6,744 nt of DNA from Eubacterium sp. (GTDB lineage Bacteria; Bacillota; Clostridia; Lachnospirales; Lachnospiraceae). Shown here in pieces: positions 1-5,090 of the stretch (its first letter is position 1; the number at the start of each line of letters is the position of its first letter). The stretch lies in contig JAFZXD010000226.1 in the NCBI GenBank assembly GCA_017616955.1, positions 1-6,744 of the forward strand. Direction: 5' to 3'. The notes beneath the pieces are model-generated. The model was not told the origin of the DNA and did not search any database. It was given only the letters and a program-made list of their open reading frames with translations. Both the position numbers and the translations under genes were made by a program.

Positions 1-61
1 ACGAAGAGTGTGTGAGATCGAAAAAGCTGAAGAACTGATAGAAACAGTTAAATCTTTATAA
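1..61 (+). CDS. 3' end of an unidentified upstream gene (partial)
   Basis: One frame stays open from the window edge to a TAA at 59-61, giving a 19-residue tail ending EKAEELIETVKSL. The charged, heptad-like pattern looks like a C-terminal helix, and the other two forward frames hit stops within this stretch. The body of the gene lies outside the window, so no function can be assigned. A promoter begins only 15 bases later, so the next gene is probably a separate transcription unit, although no terminator is visible between them. Confidence 0.55.
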   Translation, partial: RRVCEIEKAEELIETVKSL

Positions 62-75
62 TAAATCCTTTCCAG

Positions 76-104
76 TTGAATAATAATCTCTTATGTGGTA
101 TAAA
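76..104 (+). promoter_or_regulatory. sigma-A promoter for the 3D-domain gene
   Basis: TTGAAT at 76-81 and TATAAA at 99-104 are separated by exactly 17 bases and match the -35 and -10 consensus at four and five of six positions. The dinucleotide TG at 96-97 forms an extended -10 element. Transcription would begin near 111, giving a leader of about 50 bases before the start codon at 160. Called from sequence only. Confidence 0.7.
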
Positions 105-125
105 GAAAGGTACGAATACAGGGTG

Positions 126-145
126 AATTATTAATCGTAATAATT
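126..145 (+). repeat. perfect 8-bp inverted repeat in the 5' leader
   Basis: AATTATTA (126-133) and TAATAATT (138-145) are exact reverse complements around the loop ATCG. The palindrome sits just downstream of the predicted transcription start and two bases before the ribosome binding site. It could be an operator or a weak leader hairpin. The stem is all A/T, so it is a poor terminator despite the short T run that follows. Confidence 0.5.
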
Positions 146-147
146 TT

Positions 148-153
148 AGGGGG
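148..153 (+). promoter_or_regulatory. ribosome binding site that fixes the ATG at 160
   Basis: AGGGGG lies six bases before ATG 160. An in-frame TTG at 157-159 is immediately upstream of that ATG but would have only three bases of spacing, so ATG 160 is preferred. Confidence 0.7.
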
Positions 154-159
154 CGTTTG

Positions 160-999
160 ATGAAAAGTTGGTTTATCAATCTCGGTAATAAACTGAGTGA
201 TATGAGGAGATTTGCAAAAAATAATTTCAAAGCCATCATTTCTGTGATAGTCATTTTTCTACTTGCGGTGGCATGTCTTTCTTCTGTAATCTCCGAGCAG
301 AGTAAAAAGTACAGGGACACAGGAAGAATGATAGCGTTAACACCGCTTTACGAAGAACCTGCTATGGCTCCTGCTTATGCAAGAAAACCATATTCATCAC
401 TGGAACTCACAGCAGAAGCAGCAGCTGCATCAGGATTTATAAATGATGGTGTAGGTGCGTACAGTGATTCCAAAAAGCTGACTGAGCAGGAACAAAAGGA
501 TAAAGCAGCTCTTGAGGCTCTTCTTGAAAGTACTGCAAATGCTGCTGAAAAAACAAGTACTGCAAGAGAAGAAGCTGAAGCACGACTTAAGAAGTATCAG
601 CTGAACAAGATGGCTTCAGTAAACAGCAATCCGACTGTTACTATAACACCGACAGGAGGTTCTACCGTACCTGCGGCTAATCCTACATATGCAAATAATA
701 GTGACGGAACATATCTGGGTAACTTTTTGATCACAGCATATTGTCCGTGTGCTGCATGCTGCGGAAAGACAGATGGTATCACTGCATGTGGAACGCATGC
801 TACAGCTAATCATACTATTGCCGCTGACAGCAGATTTGCTTTTGGAACAAAAATGATTATAATGGGACAGGTGTATACGGTTGAGGACCGTGGTGGTGCC
901 ATAGTCGGAAACCATATAGATATGTACTTTAACACGCATTCCGAGGCTCTTGCCTGGGGTAAACAATATGCGGATGTATACCTATATACAGGTCAATAA
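160..999 (+). CDS. membrane-anchored 3D-domain protein (predicted peptidoglycan lytic enzyme)
   Basis: This 279-residue protein has a basic N-terminus, one hydrophobic segment at about residues 24-45, an Ala/Glu/Lys-rich helical stretch that may form a coiled coil (about 105-150), a Thr/Pro/Asn-rich linker (about 153-185) and a C-terminal 3D domain (about 187-277). The 3D domain is recognised by ITAYCPCAACCGKTDG, the Asp in AADS (223), VEDRGG (Asp 243) and GNHIDMYF (Asp 254), the three aspartates that name the family. Related domains form a double-psi beta-barrel like that of lytic transglycosylase MltA, and Firmicute members (YabE, YuiC, RpfB-like) act on the cell wall. The likely role is therefore peptidoglycan cleavage outside the membrane; this is family inference. 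The five cysteines (195, 197, 200, 201, 210) fit the CPC..CC pattern often seen in this family. LAVAC at residues 35-39 is only a poor lipobox, so a membrane anchor is more likely than a lipoprotein. No G5 or LysM domain is present. Confidence 0.85.
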   Translation: MKSWFINLGNKLSDMRRFAKNNFKAIISVIVIFLLAVACLSSVISEQSKKYRDTGRMIALTPLYEEPAMAPAYARKPYSSLELTAEAAAASGFINDGVGAYSDSKKLTEQEQKDKAALEALLESTANAAEKTSTAREEAEARLKKYQLNKMASVNSNPTVTITPTGGSTVPAANPTYANNSDGTYLGNFLITAYCPCAACCGKTDGITACGTHATANHTIAADSRFAFGTKMIIMGQVYTVEDRGGAIVGNHIDMYFNTHSEALAWGKQYADVYLYTGQ

Positions 1000-1010
1000 T
1001 ACAGACATTA

Positions 1011-1033
1011 ATTCGAAGGATTATTCCTCGAAT
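1011..1033 (+). repeat. inverted repeat in the thrC leader
   Basis: ATTCG (1011-1015) pairs with CGAAT (1029-1033), and AGGA (1017-1020) with TCCT (1025-1028), leaving A1016 bulged and TTAT as loop. The downstream flank is A-rich rather than T-rich, so it is not a + strand terminator. It may be an operator or leader hairpin for thrC. No convincing -35/-10 pair is visible in the 66-base gap, so thrC may be read from the upstream promoter or from one I cannot recognise. Confidence 0.4.
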
Positions 1034-1065
1034 AAAAATATAAAAATATAACCGGGAGAGGAAAA

Positions 1066-2553
1066 ATGAGCTTTTTATACAGAAGTACAAGAAATGCAAA
1101 TGAAACCGCAACAGCCAGTGAGGCTATCCTTAAGGGACTTGCCGAGAACGGAGGACTTTTCGTTCCTGATGAGATTCCTGCACTTGATGTGTCTTTCGAA
1201 GAACTGGCAGAGATGGATTATAAGGGTGTGGCTTATGAAGTTATGAGCAGAATGCTCACAGACTTTACAGAAGAAGAGCTTAAGGCATGTATCGATGGAG
1301 CATATGACAGCAAGTTTGATACAGATCTTATCGCACCTGTTAAATATCATCACGGTGCTTACATTCTTGAGCTTTTCCATGGAAAGACCATAGCATTCAA
1401 AGATATGGCACTTTCTATTCTTCCATACCTGCTTACAACAGCAGCAAAGAAGAACAATATAGATAAAGAGATAGTTATCCTTACAGCTACTTCAGGAGAT
1501 ACAGGTAAAGCTGCTCTTGCCGGTTTTGCAGATGTTCCGGGAACAAGAATCGCAGTATTCTATCCTAAGAACGGTGTAAGTCCTATTCAGGAAAAACAGA
1601 TGGTGACCGAAAAGGGTGCTAATACATTTGTTGCAGGTATCACAGGTAACTTTGATGATGCTCAGACAGGTGTTAAGAAGATGTTCTCTGATAAAGAGCT
1701 TGCTGCTTATCTTGATGAGAAGGGATTCCAGTTCTCATCTGCAAACTCAATCAACATCGGACGTCTCGTACCTCAGATGGTTTACTATGTATATGCATAT
1801 ACAAGACTTGTTAAGGCAGGAACAATTGCAGCAGGAGATATGATCAATGTTGTAGTTCCTACAGGTAACTTCGGAAATATCCTTGCAGCATACTATGCTT
1901 CACTTATGGGACTTCCAGTAAGAAAGTTCATCTGTGCATCAAATGATAATAAGGTTCTGTTTGATTTCTTCACAACAGGAAAGTATGACAGAAACAGAGA
2001 TTTCATTCTTACATCTTCACCATCTATGGATATCCTTATCTCAAGTAACCTTGAGAGACTTATCTATCGTGTGGCAGGAAATGATGCTGAGAAGAATAAC
2101 GAACTCATGAAGAGCCTTGCTGAGAAGGGTGAGTATGAGATCACTGAAGAGATGAAAGAGAATCTGTATCAGTTCTATGGTAACTATGCAACACAGGATG
2201 AAGTTGCAGATACAATCAAGACAGTATACGGAGAGGACGGATATGTTCTTGATACTCATACAGCAGTGGCTGTTTCAGTATTTGATAAATATAAGAAGGA
2301 AACTTCAGATGATACACCAACAATCATTGCTTCAACAGCAAGCCCATACAAGTTCACAAGAAGCGTTGTTACAGCTATCGATCCTGAACTTGCAGGTAAG
2401 GGAGACTTTGAGCTTGTTGATGAGCTTGAGAATATCTCACAGGTTAAGGTTCCAAATGCAGTTAATGAAATCAGAACAGCTCCTGTAGTTCACGATACAG
2501 TTTGTGATAAGGAAGAGATGGAAGCTGTTGTTAAGAAGTTTCTTGGAATCTAA
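1066..2553 (+). CDS. thrC: threonine synthase
   Basis: This pyridoxal-phosphate enzyme converts O-phospho-L-homoserine to L-threonine and phosphate, the last step of threonine synthesis, in the cytoplasm. The 495-residue product has the threonine synthase N-terminal domain (about 1-85, opening LYRSTRNANETATASEAILKGLA, with GGLFVPDEIP) followed by the fold-type II PLP domain. The Schiff-base lysine is Lys 112 in IAFKDMAL. ATSGDTGKAA (141-150), SSANSINIGRLVPQ (224-237) and the phosphate-binding loop VPTGNFGN (264-271) are all intact. Length fits the long (E. coli/yeast-type) enzymes of Clostridia. GGGAGAGG (1054-1061) lies four bases before the ATG. It stands apart from other threonine genes here. 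Its 3' end is only 28 bases from a riboswitch, with no terminator of its own visible. Confidence 0.96.
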   Translation: MSFLYRSTRNANETATASEAILKGLAENGGLFVPDEIPALDVSFEELAEMDYKGVAYEVMSRMLTDFTEEELKACIDGAYDSKFDTDLIAPVKYHHGAYILELFHGKTIAFKDMALSILPYLLTTAAKKNNIDKEIVILTATSGDTGKAALAGFADVPGTRIAVFYPKNGVSPIQEKQMVTEKGANTFVAGITGNFDDAQTGVKKMFSDKELAAYLDEKGFQFSSANSINIGRLVPQMVYYVYAYTRLVKAGTIAAGDMINVVVPTGNFGNILAAYYASLMGLPVRKFICASNDNKVLFDFFTTGKYDRNRDFILTSSPSMDILISSNLERLIYRVAGNDAEKNNELMKSLAEKGEYEITEEMKENLYQFYGNYATQDEVADTIKTVYGEDGYVLDTHTAVAVSVFDKYKKETSDDTPTIIASTASPYKFTRSVVTAIDPELAGKGDFELVDELENISQVKVPNAVNEIRTAPVVHDTVCDKEEMEAVVKKFLGI

Positions 2554-2571
2554 GTAAAGAAGATTTAAAAA
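2543..2571 (+). promoter_or_regulatory. weak candidate promoter for the que operon, overlapping the thrC 3' end
   Basis: TTGGAA (2543-2548) and TAAAAA (2566-2571) are spaced by 17 bases and each match the sigma-A consensus at four of six positions. A start near 2578-2582 would put the riboswitch at the very 5' end of the transcript, as is common for preQ1-I elements. The -35 lies inside thrC codons. The alternative is that the operon is reached only by readthrough from thrC. Confidence 0.3.
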
Positions 2572-2581
2572 GTAAATAAAA

Positions 2582-2620
2582 AGTAGTTCGCTTGTGCCAT
2601 CCTACTATAAAAAACCAGGA
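2582..2620 (+). ncRNA. preQ1-I riboswitch aptamer
   Basis: The layout matches the class I preQ1 aptamer. P1 is AGTAG (2582-2586) paired with CTACT (2602-2606). A 15-base loop ends in C2601 directly before the P1 3' strand, the position of the cytosine that base-pairs with preQ1 in solved structures. The diagnostic A-rich tail ATAAAAAACCAGGA (2607-2620) follows, close to the B. subtilis queC aptamer tail. The H-type pseudoknot can form between CTTG (2591-2594) and CAGG (2616-2619), with one G-U pair. The loop is a few bases longer than in the best-studied examples. The downstream queD-queE-folE-queC genes make the preQ1 precursor, which strongly supports the call. It should bind preQ1 and switch the operon off. 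Confidence 0.88.
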
Positions 2621-2641
2621 CAATTCGGGCACAGGCGAACT
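2585..2641 (+). promoter_or_regulatory. antiterminator helix of the preQ1 riboswitch
   Basis: AGTTCGCTTGTGCC (2585-2598) pairs with GGCACAGGCGAACT (2628-2641) over 14 consecutive pairs, with one U-G wobble (2592 with 2634). The left strand includes most of the aptamer loop and the end of P1. The right strand includes the 5' arm and loop of the terminator. The helix therefore excludes both the ligand-bound aptamer and the terminator, giving a simple off-switch: no preQ1, antiterminator forms and transcription continues. Confidence 0.75.
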
Positions 2642-2656
2642 GTGCCCTTTTCTTAT
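2627..2656 (+). terminator. intrinsic terminator of the preQ1 riboswitch
   Basis: GGGCACAG (2627-2634) and CTGTGCCC (2640-2647) form a perfect 8-bp GC-rich stem with loop GCGAA, followed directly by TTTTCTTAT. It begins seven bases after the aptamer and competes with the antiterminator. It is also the only convincing terminator after thrC, so it probably ends thrC transcripts too. Confidence 0.85.
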
Positions 2657-2934
2657 GCAAATAGTTACGCGATATCATACATTCAAGACATCGCTTTCGC
2701 TCATGGCGGGCTCTCCCGAACGGCCGCTTCGCGGTTGCTCAGCTCGCTAAGCTCTCACATCGCACTATTGTGCTCGTGAATCGCTAAGCGCCGCGACCCT
2801 TATGGTCTTGAATGTATATATCGCGTGAAATATTTATCGGCATGTAAGACCTCGCTAAGTACTCAGGCCCGCAACGGTCTCGCAAGCATATGCTGTATAA
2901 TAATGTTCGCAGAACGTAGGTCATAAGAAAAGGG
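2645..2934. repeat. nested palindromic element between the riboswitch and queD
   Basis: This 290-base stretch has no credible gene. Its ends are a perfect 13-bp inverted repeat: CCCTTTTCTTATG (2645-2657) and CATAAGAAAAGGG (2922-2934). Inside, 2668-2689 and 2805-2825 form a 21-bp stem with a single bulged base (C2676), including the arm ATACATTCAAGAC. The core between these arms is GC-rich (68 of 110 bases at 2691-2800) and contains small hairpins: CCGC-TTC-GCGG (2724-2734) and GCAC-TATT-GTGC (2762-2773). To the right are the palindrome AGCATATGCT (2885-2894) and GTTC-GCA-GAAC (2904-2914 region). The form fits a MITE-like or REP/BIME-like insertion, or a large structured leader RNA. The left arm overlaps the terminator T tract, and no clear target duplication is visible. 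It is transcribed whenever the riboswitch reads through. Confidence 0.65.
2744..2859 (+). repeat. three direct copies of TCGCTAAG
   Basis: TCGCTAAG occurs at 2744-2751, 2781-2788 and 2852-2859, all inside the palindromic element. The first and third share a preceding C. Spacing is irregular (37 and 71 bases between starts), so it is not a CRISPR or simple tandem array. The copies may be protein-binding sites or remnants of internal duplication. Confidence 0.5.
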
Positions 2935-2972
2935 TGGGAAATGAAGTATATATAGATGTAGTTAGATGATTT

Positions 2973-2993
2973 AGGAAGGAATGGATTGAAGGA
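2973..2993 (+). promoter_or_regulatory. ribosome binding region of queD with a two-codon ORF inside
   Basis: A strong purine run AGGAAGGA (2973-2980) lies about 14 bases before the queD ATG at 2994, longer than usual. A second run, GAAGGA (2988-2993), touches the ATG with no spacing. Between them is ATG-GAT-TGA (2981-2989), a two-codon ORF ending five bases before the queD start. Translational reinitiation or simply loose spacing would both fit. No better in-frame start lies upstream before a stop at 2967. Confidence 0.45.
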
Positions 2994-3419
2994 ATGTACG
3001 TAATCAAGACAAGGTCAACGTTTGATAGTGCACATTTTCTGAAGGATTATGAAGGGAAGTGTGCAAATATCCATGGTCACAGATGGATAGTAACGGTAGA
3101 TGTCGGCTCTGAAACTGTAGAGGAGACGGGTCCGTACAGAGGAATGGTCGTTGATTTCGGAAAGCTTAAGGCTGATCTTAAGGAAGAAACAGAGAAACTT
3201 GACCACACTCTTATAATGGAAAAGGGCAGCATCTCGGAAGCAACCAAAACGGCTATGAAGGAAGAAGGATTCAAAATGGTTGAAGTTGACTTCAGACCTA
3301 CAGCCGAAAACTTATCAAAATACTTTTATGAACTGATGGCTGCAAAGGGTTATACGGTTATACGTGTCCGTGTATTTGAAACACCTGAAAACGTGGCAGA
3401 GTATTACCTTTCACAGTAA
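2994..3419 (+). CDS. queD: 6-carboxy-5,6,7,8-tetrahydropterin synthase
   Basis: QueD converts 7,8-dihydroneopterin triphosphate to 6-carboxy-5,6,7,8-tetrahydropterin, the second step of queuosine-precursor synthesis. The 141-residue protein shows the full PTPS-family signature. The zinc ligands are His 14 (DSAHFL), His 27 and His 29 (NIHGHRW), and Cys 23 (GKC) is the catalytic cysteine. VVDFGKLK (52-59) and LDHTLI (69-74, the Asp-His pair) follow, then PTAEN (102-106), and FETPEN carries the substrate-binding Glu 129. The segment between LDH and PTAEN is longer than in the short E. coli enzyme, which I regard as normal Firmicute variation. It is the first gene after the riboswitch, but lies 337 bases beyond the terminator because of the palindromic insert. 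Its stop codon overlaps the next hairpin by one base. Confidence 0.95.
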   Translation: MYVIKTRSTFDSAHFLKDYEGKCANIHGHRWIVTVDVGSETVEETGPYRGMVVDFGKLKADLKEETEKLDHTLIMEKGSISEATKTAMKEEGFKMVEVDFRPTAENLSKYFYELMAAKGYTVIRVRVFETPENVAEYYLSQ

Positions 3420-3480
3420 ATCAGATATAACAATATGACATGGCTTGCTTGCAAGCCGATGAATATTGTTATATCTGATT
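3419..3480. repeat. 62-base hairpin abutting the queD stop codon
   Basis: Bases 3419-3436 and 3463-3480 are perfect 18-base reverse complements (arm AATCAGATATAACAATAT). Inside, GGCTTGC (3442-3448) pairs with GCAAGCC (3451-3457) around a TT loop, separated from the outer stem by a 5+5 internal loop. The last A of the queD TAA is the first base of the stem. No T tract follows on either strand, so it is not a standard terminator. It could protect the queD mRNA 3' end, attenuate downstream expression, or be a repetitive palindrome. Confidence 0.75.
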
Positions 3481-3483
3481 AAA

Positions 3484-3496
3484 CCTGCGAAGCAGG
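3484..3496. repeat. GAA-triloop mini-hairpin
   Basis: CCTGC-GAA-GCAGG is a perfect 5-bp stem closing a GAA triloop, three bases after the larger hairpin. Its core GCGAAGC is a sequence known to form an exceptionally stable DNA mini-hairpin. The same core appears at 2725-2733 (on the other strand) and at 6713-6720. Confidence 0.5.
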
Positions 3497-3505
3497 TGAT
3501 TCTGA

Positions 3506-3609
3506 GTCCATGATTAAGTGCTGCGATAGCAGCGGTAGAGTATCGCGGATGAGGCTGTTTAAGCTTGCTTAAGAACAGGCTCATATGCGATACGGACTTA
3601 AGAATGGAC
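3506..3609. repeat. branched palindromic element between queD and queE
   Basis: An outer stem pairs 3506-3519 with 3596-3609 (12 of 14 positions; GTCCAT..TTAAGT against ACTTAA..ATGGAC). Inside, GCTGC-GATA-GCAGC (3520-3533) makes a side hairpin. The main arm pairs GTATCGC (3540-3546) with GCGATAC (3587-3593), ATGAG (3549-3553) with CTCAT (3580-3584), CTGTT (3555-3559) with AACAG (3574-3578), and TAAGC (3560-3564) with GCTTA (3567-3571). The layout is a three-way junction. With the two preceding hairpins it accounts for most of the 263-base queD-queE gap. No gene is visible here. The remaining 3610-3682 is A-rich and ends in the queE ribosome binding site. TATAAA at 3639-3644 lacks a matching -35. 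Confidence 0.65.
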
Positions 3610-3682
3610 GAAGAATTACTGTGAAAGAAACTGAAAGATATAAAAAGAATCAAATGAAATAAATCAAATAAAAGAGGGAAAG

Positions 3683-4360
3683 ATGTACAAACTTGCGGAA
3701 TGGTTTGTGAGCATCAACGGAGAAGGACGCCGTGCCGGCGAACCTGCGGTCTTCATAAGATTTGTCGGTTGTAATCTGGCATGCAATTACTGTGATACGG
3801 CGTGGGCAATCTCTGAAGATGCCGAACATGAGGGAAAATCGCTTGAAGATATAATAGAATATGTTGAAACTTCGGGGATCACTAATGTGACGCTTACGGG
3901 AGGAGAACCGCTTCTTCAGGATGGACTTGAGAATCTTATTCCGGAACTTATCGGCAGAAATCACAGAGTTGAGATTGAGACGAACGGCGCTGTCAGTATT
4001 AAATCTATATATGATATGGCACATAAGTATTCCTTGACGGATGAATTGTCGGTGACACTGGATTACAAATGCCCTGGAAGCGGGATGGAAGCTTTTATGG
4101 ACATGGATAATTATGATTATCTCAGGCCAGAGGATACAGTTAAGTTTGTTGTAAGCGACAGGAATGATCTGGACAAAGCCAGGGAGATTATTGAAAGATA
4201 TGAGCTGGTTAAAAAATGTGCGGTTTTTCTAAGTCCGGTCTTCGGAAGGATAGAGTCGAGAGAGATAGTTGAATATATGCTGGAACATAAGATGAACGGA
4301 GTAAAACATCAGCTTCAACAGCATAAATTTATATGGCCGCCGGATGCAAGAGGCGTATGA
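3683..4360 (+). CDS. queE: 7-carboxy-7-deazaguanine synthase (radical SAM)
   Basis: QueE is a radical S-adenosylmethionine enzyme that rearranges 6-carboxytetrahydropterin into 7-carboxy-7-deazaguanine. The 225-residue protein begins with the family hallmark EWFVSINGEG and RFVGCNLACNYCDT. Cys 30, Cys 34 and Cys 37 form the CxxxCxxC motif that binds the 4Fe-4S cluster. LTGGEPLLQ (71-79) is the SAM-contacting GGE motif, ETNG (99-102) and DYKCPGSG (127-134) line the substrate site, and the tail QLQQHKFIWPPDARGV is typical of QueE. Length is in the usual range. GAGGG at 3674-3678 provides the ribosome binding site. The gene lies between queD and folE and is separated from queD by palindromic sequence, so its expression may depend on readthrough of that structure. 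Confidence 0.95.
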   Translation: MYKLAEWFVSINGEGRRAGEPAVFIRFVGCNLACNYCDTAWAISEDAEHEGKSLEDIIEYVETSGITNVTLTGGEPLLQDGLENLIPELIGRNHRVEIETNGAVSIKSIYDMAHKYSLTDELSVTLDYKCPGSGMEAFMDMDNYDYLRPEDTVKFVVSDRNDLDKAREIIERYELVKKCAVFLSPVFGRIESREIVEYMLEHKMNGVKHQLQQHKFIWPPDARGV

Positions 4361-4446
4361 TTTTTGTAGATAACAAATAGTATTGTTTTTTAGATGACAT
4401 ATGGATGATTGTCCGAAATATATATGTAAGTAGGAGAGAGATTAAA

Positions 4447-5040
4447 ATGGCAGTAGATCAGGAAAAAATCAGAGAACATATAAGAGGAATTCTGGAGGCG
4501 ATAGGTGAGGATCCGGACAGAGAAGGTCTTCGCGAAACACCTGACAGGGTTGCAAGAATGTATAGCGAGATTTTTGAAGGAATCGGATATACAAATGAAG
4601 AAATAGCCAATATGTTCAATAAAACATTTGATGCACCTGTTAACAATGACATGGTGCTTGTAAAGGATATAGAGATATTCAGCTATTGCGAACATCATAT
4701 GGCTCTTATGTATGATATGAAGGTTGCTGTTGCATATATACCGAGAGACAGAGTTCTCGGACTTAGTAAGATAGCAAGAATTGCTGATATGGTCGGAAAG
4801 AGACTTCAGCTTCAGGAAAAGATCGGAAGCGACATAGCTGATATTATGGAGATGGCTACTCTTTCTCCGGACATAGCAGTTATCATAACAGGAAAGCACA
4901 GCTGTATGACAGCCAGAGGAATCAAGAATGTTCCTGCTGTAACAGTAACAACAACATTCAGAGGTGCATTTGCAGAAGATGAGAATCTTAAAGACAGAGT
5001 GCTGAGACTCATAGAGTTAAAACAGGATGATAACAGATAA
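4447..5040 (+). CDS. folE: GTP cyclohydrolase I
   Basis: FolE hydrolyses GTP to 7,8-dihydroneopterin triphosphate and formate. It feeds both folate synthesis and, in this operon, the queuosine precursor. ATG 4447 is chosen because AGGAGAGAG (4432-4440) lies just before it and [39 protein letters not shown] is a normal family N-terminus. An in-frame ATG at 4405 would add 14 unrelated residues and has no ribosome binding site. In the 197-residue product, the zinc ligands are Cys 81 and His 84 in SYCEHHM and Cys 153 in HSCMTARG; His 151 matches the catalytic histidine. [16 protein letters not shown] (98-113) is also conserved. The short MALMYDMKV stretch after CEHH replaces the more familiar LLPFFG type and looks clostridial. 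Placement beside queD/E/C suggests that it is dedicated to, or at least co-regulated with, deazapurine synthesis. Confidence 0.95.
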   Translation: MAVDQEKIREHIRGILEAIGEDPDREGLRETPDRVARMYSEIFEGIGYTNEEIANMFNKTFDAPVNNDMVLVKDIEIFSYCEHHMALMYDMKVAVAYIPRDRVLGLSKIARIADMVGKRLQLQEKIGSDIADIMEMATLSPDIAVIITGKHSCMTARGIKNVPAVTVTTTFRGAFAEDENLKDRVLRLIELKQDDNR

Positions 5041-5090
5041 GAGACTCGTTCCTTGCAGAATTAAATTATTATGATCAGAGGTTAGTAAAA

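Noticed and set aside
616..966. 116-codon reverse ORF under the 3D-domain gene
   Set aside because: It is antisense to a well-recognised domain, rich in Cys/Ser/Ile from reverse reading, and shows no family features.
2177..2488. 103-codon forward ORF inside thrC in another frame
   Set aside because: It is Gln/Leu-rich from frame-shifted codons and lies entirely within an intact thrC.
2594..2779. 61-codon forward ORF after thrC
   Set aside because: It starts inside the riboswitch loop, runs through the terminator and into the palindromic element, has no ribosome binding site and a low-complexity Ser/Leu/Ala tail. It is an open frame created by structured DNA.
2691..2860. CRISPR-like array suggested by repeated TCGCTAAG
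   Set aside because: The repeat is only eight bases, spacing is irregular, and there are no uniform spacers or cas genes.
3419..3480. Intrinsic terminator after queD
   Set aside because: The stem is strong but no T tract follows in either direction, and essential pathway genes continue downstream on the same strand.
4372..4389. Possible terminator between queE and folE (AACAA / TTGTT followed by T run)
   Set aside because: The stem is five A/T-rich pairs and would be too unstable to terminate transcription; operon continuity is more likely.
4405..4446. N-terminal extension of folE from ATG 4405
   Set aside because: There is no Shine-Dalgarno before 4405, the extra residues do not resemble the family, and ATG 4447 has a strong ribosome binding site.
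4390..4899. 169-codon reverse ORF across folE
   Set aside because: It is antisense to folE, with Cys/Tyr/His/Ile-rich composition and no recognisable motif or upstream signal.
5053..5075. Internal promoter before queC (TTGCAG and TATGAT)
   Set aside because: The spacing is 11 bases, too short for a sigma-A promoter.
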